Source of the DNA: Schlesneria sp. | GTDB lineage: Bacteria > Planctomycetota > Planctomycetia > Planctomycetales > Planctomycetaceae | Length of the DNA stretch: 6,648 bases | Direction of reading: 5' to 3' | Assembly (NCBI GenBank): GCA_025353525.1 | Contig: JANXOO010000258.1 | Location: 1-6,648 of the forward strand | In this document: positions 6,391 to 6,648 of the stretch, one piece after another | Numbering within the stretch: the stretch's first letter is position 1 | Layout of the letters: each line of letters opens with the position of its first letter | Notes under the pieces: generated by a model | What the model saw: the letters and a program-made list of their open reading frames with translations, nothing else | What the model was told of the DNA's origin: nothing | Database searches by the model: none | Made by a program: the position numbers and the translations under genes

Positions 6391-6648
6391 TCAACCGAGA
6401 TCGAACAACAGGATTTCCGCATCCGCAGCCGCGGAGATTACAAGACGGTCTTCCTCGCTTACTGCCGCACCGTCGCTTTCGCCGATCGTTTCGCCATTGA
6501 GCGTCATCACTCCGCGATGCCCTTGAAGCCAGGCGTATCGACCGGCATCAGGGGCAAGATCAACAGACTTGCCAATGTCTCACTTCGACAAGAATATTAT
6601 CGACTGCCAAAATCAACCCCACATTCATGCTTCCGATTGCTCGACAAG
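6391..6648 (-). pseudogene. 3' end of a broken pirin/YhhW-type bicupin gene, cut by the window edge
   Basis: The frame ending at the TGA at 6391-6393 encodes DIGKSVDLAPDAGRYAWLQ, GVMTLNGETIGESDGAAVSEE and DAEILLFDLG. This is the characteristic C-terminal cupin end of YhhW/pirin proteins, whose family pattern is a GRxAWxQ stretch, then RGxxxLNG, GDGAAVSxE and DAEVLLFDL. Upstream the frame is interrupted by TGA at 6580-6582, where the family pattern (FLSKLDAGKS) would have a leucine. In the stretch before that, family-like residues move to another frame: GSMNV and LAVD are in one frame and IFLSK in the next. This suggests a one-base insertion near 6596-6600. Two lesions point to a decayed paralogue of the following pirin gene. 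A sequencing error cannot be excluded, and the N-terminal cupin lies outside the window. The intact pirin gene starts 66 bp downstream. Confidence 0.75.

Overview
The window looks like bacterial chromosome, most likely from a planctomycete. The reasons are the large serine/threonine kinase-like membrane protein whose outer half is beta-strand rich, the moderate-to-high GC, and a long near-perfect palindromic intergenic element of a kind I associate with planctomycete genomes. This assignment rests on style and family memory, not on a marker gene. All recognisable genes lie on the minus strand, so transcription runs from high to low coordinates.

Layout in transcription order. At the right edge (6648-6391) is the 3' part of a pirin/YhhW-type bicupin gene that carries an in-frame stop and an apparent frameshift, so it looks broken. 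It is followed by an intact pirin gene (6324-5458) with a strong ribosome binding site. Only 15 bp later comes an NADPH-dependent FMN reductase-type flavoprotein gene (5442-4870). Directly after that stop codon, in the same frame and without a start codon of its own, lie 79 codons (4869-4630) that read as the C-terminal part of an FCP1/NLI-interacting-factor-like HAD phosphatase. This is a truncated remnant. About 270 bp without a recognised gene follow (4629-4356).

The second block is a 789-residue kinase-like protein (4355-1986, GTG start) with a cytoplasmic degenerate kinase domain, one transmembrane helix and an extracytoplasmic half that resembles a parallel beta-helix. After 60 bp comes nadB, L-aspartate oxidase (1925-267), the first enzyme of de novo NAD synthesis. 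Downstream of nadB, at the left edge (1-117), is the large imperfect palindrome, which could act as a terminator or be a dispersed repeat.

How the parts fit: the intact pirin and FMN reductase pair looks like a small redox or stress cassette, translationally close and probably co-transcribed. It is flanked on both sides by decayed genes, which suggests recombination or gene erosion around it. The kinase-like gene and nadB are close enough to share a transcript, but no functional link is evident. I see no phage, CRISPR, tRNA, rRNA or transposase gene. The most noteworthy points are the two hidden gene remnants, the unusual catalytic motifs of the kinase, and the palindrome.
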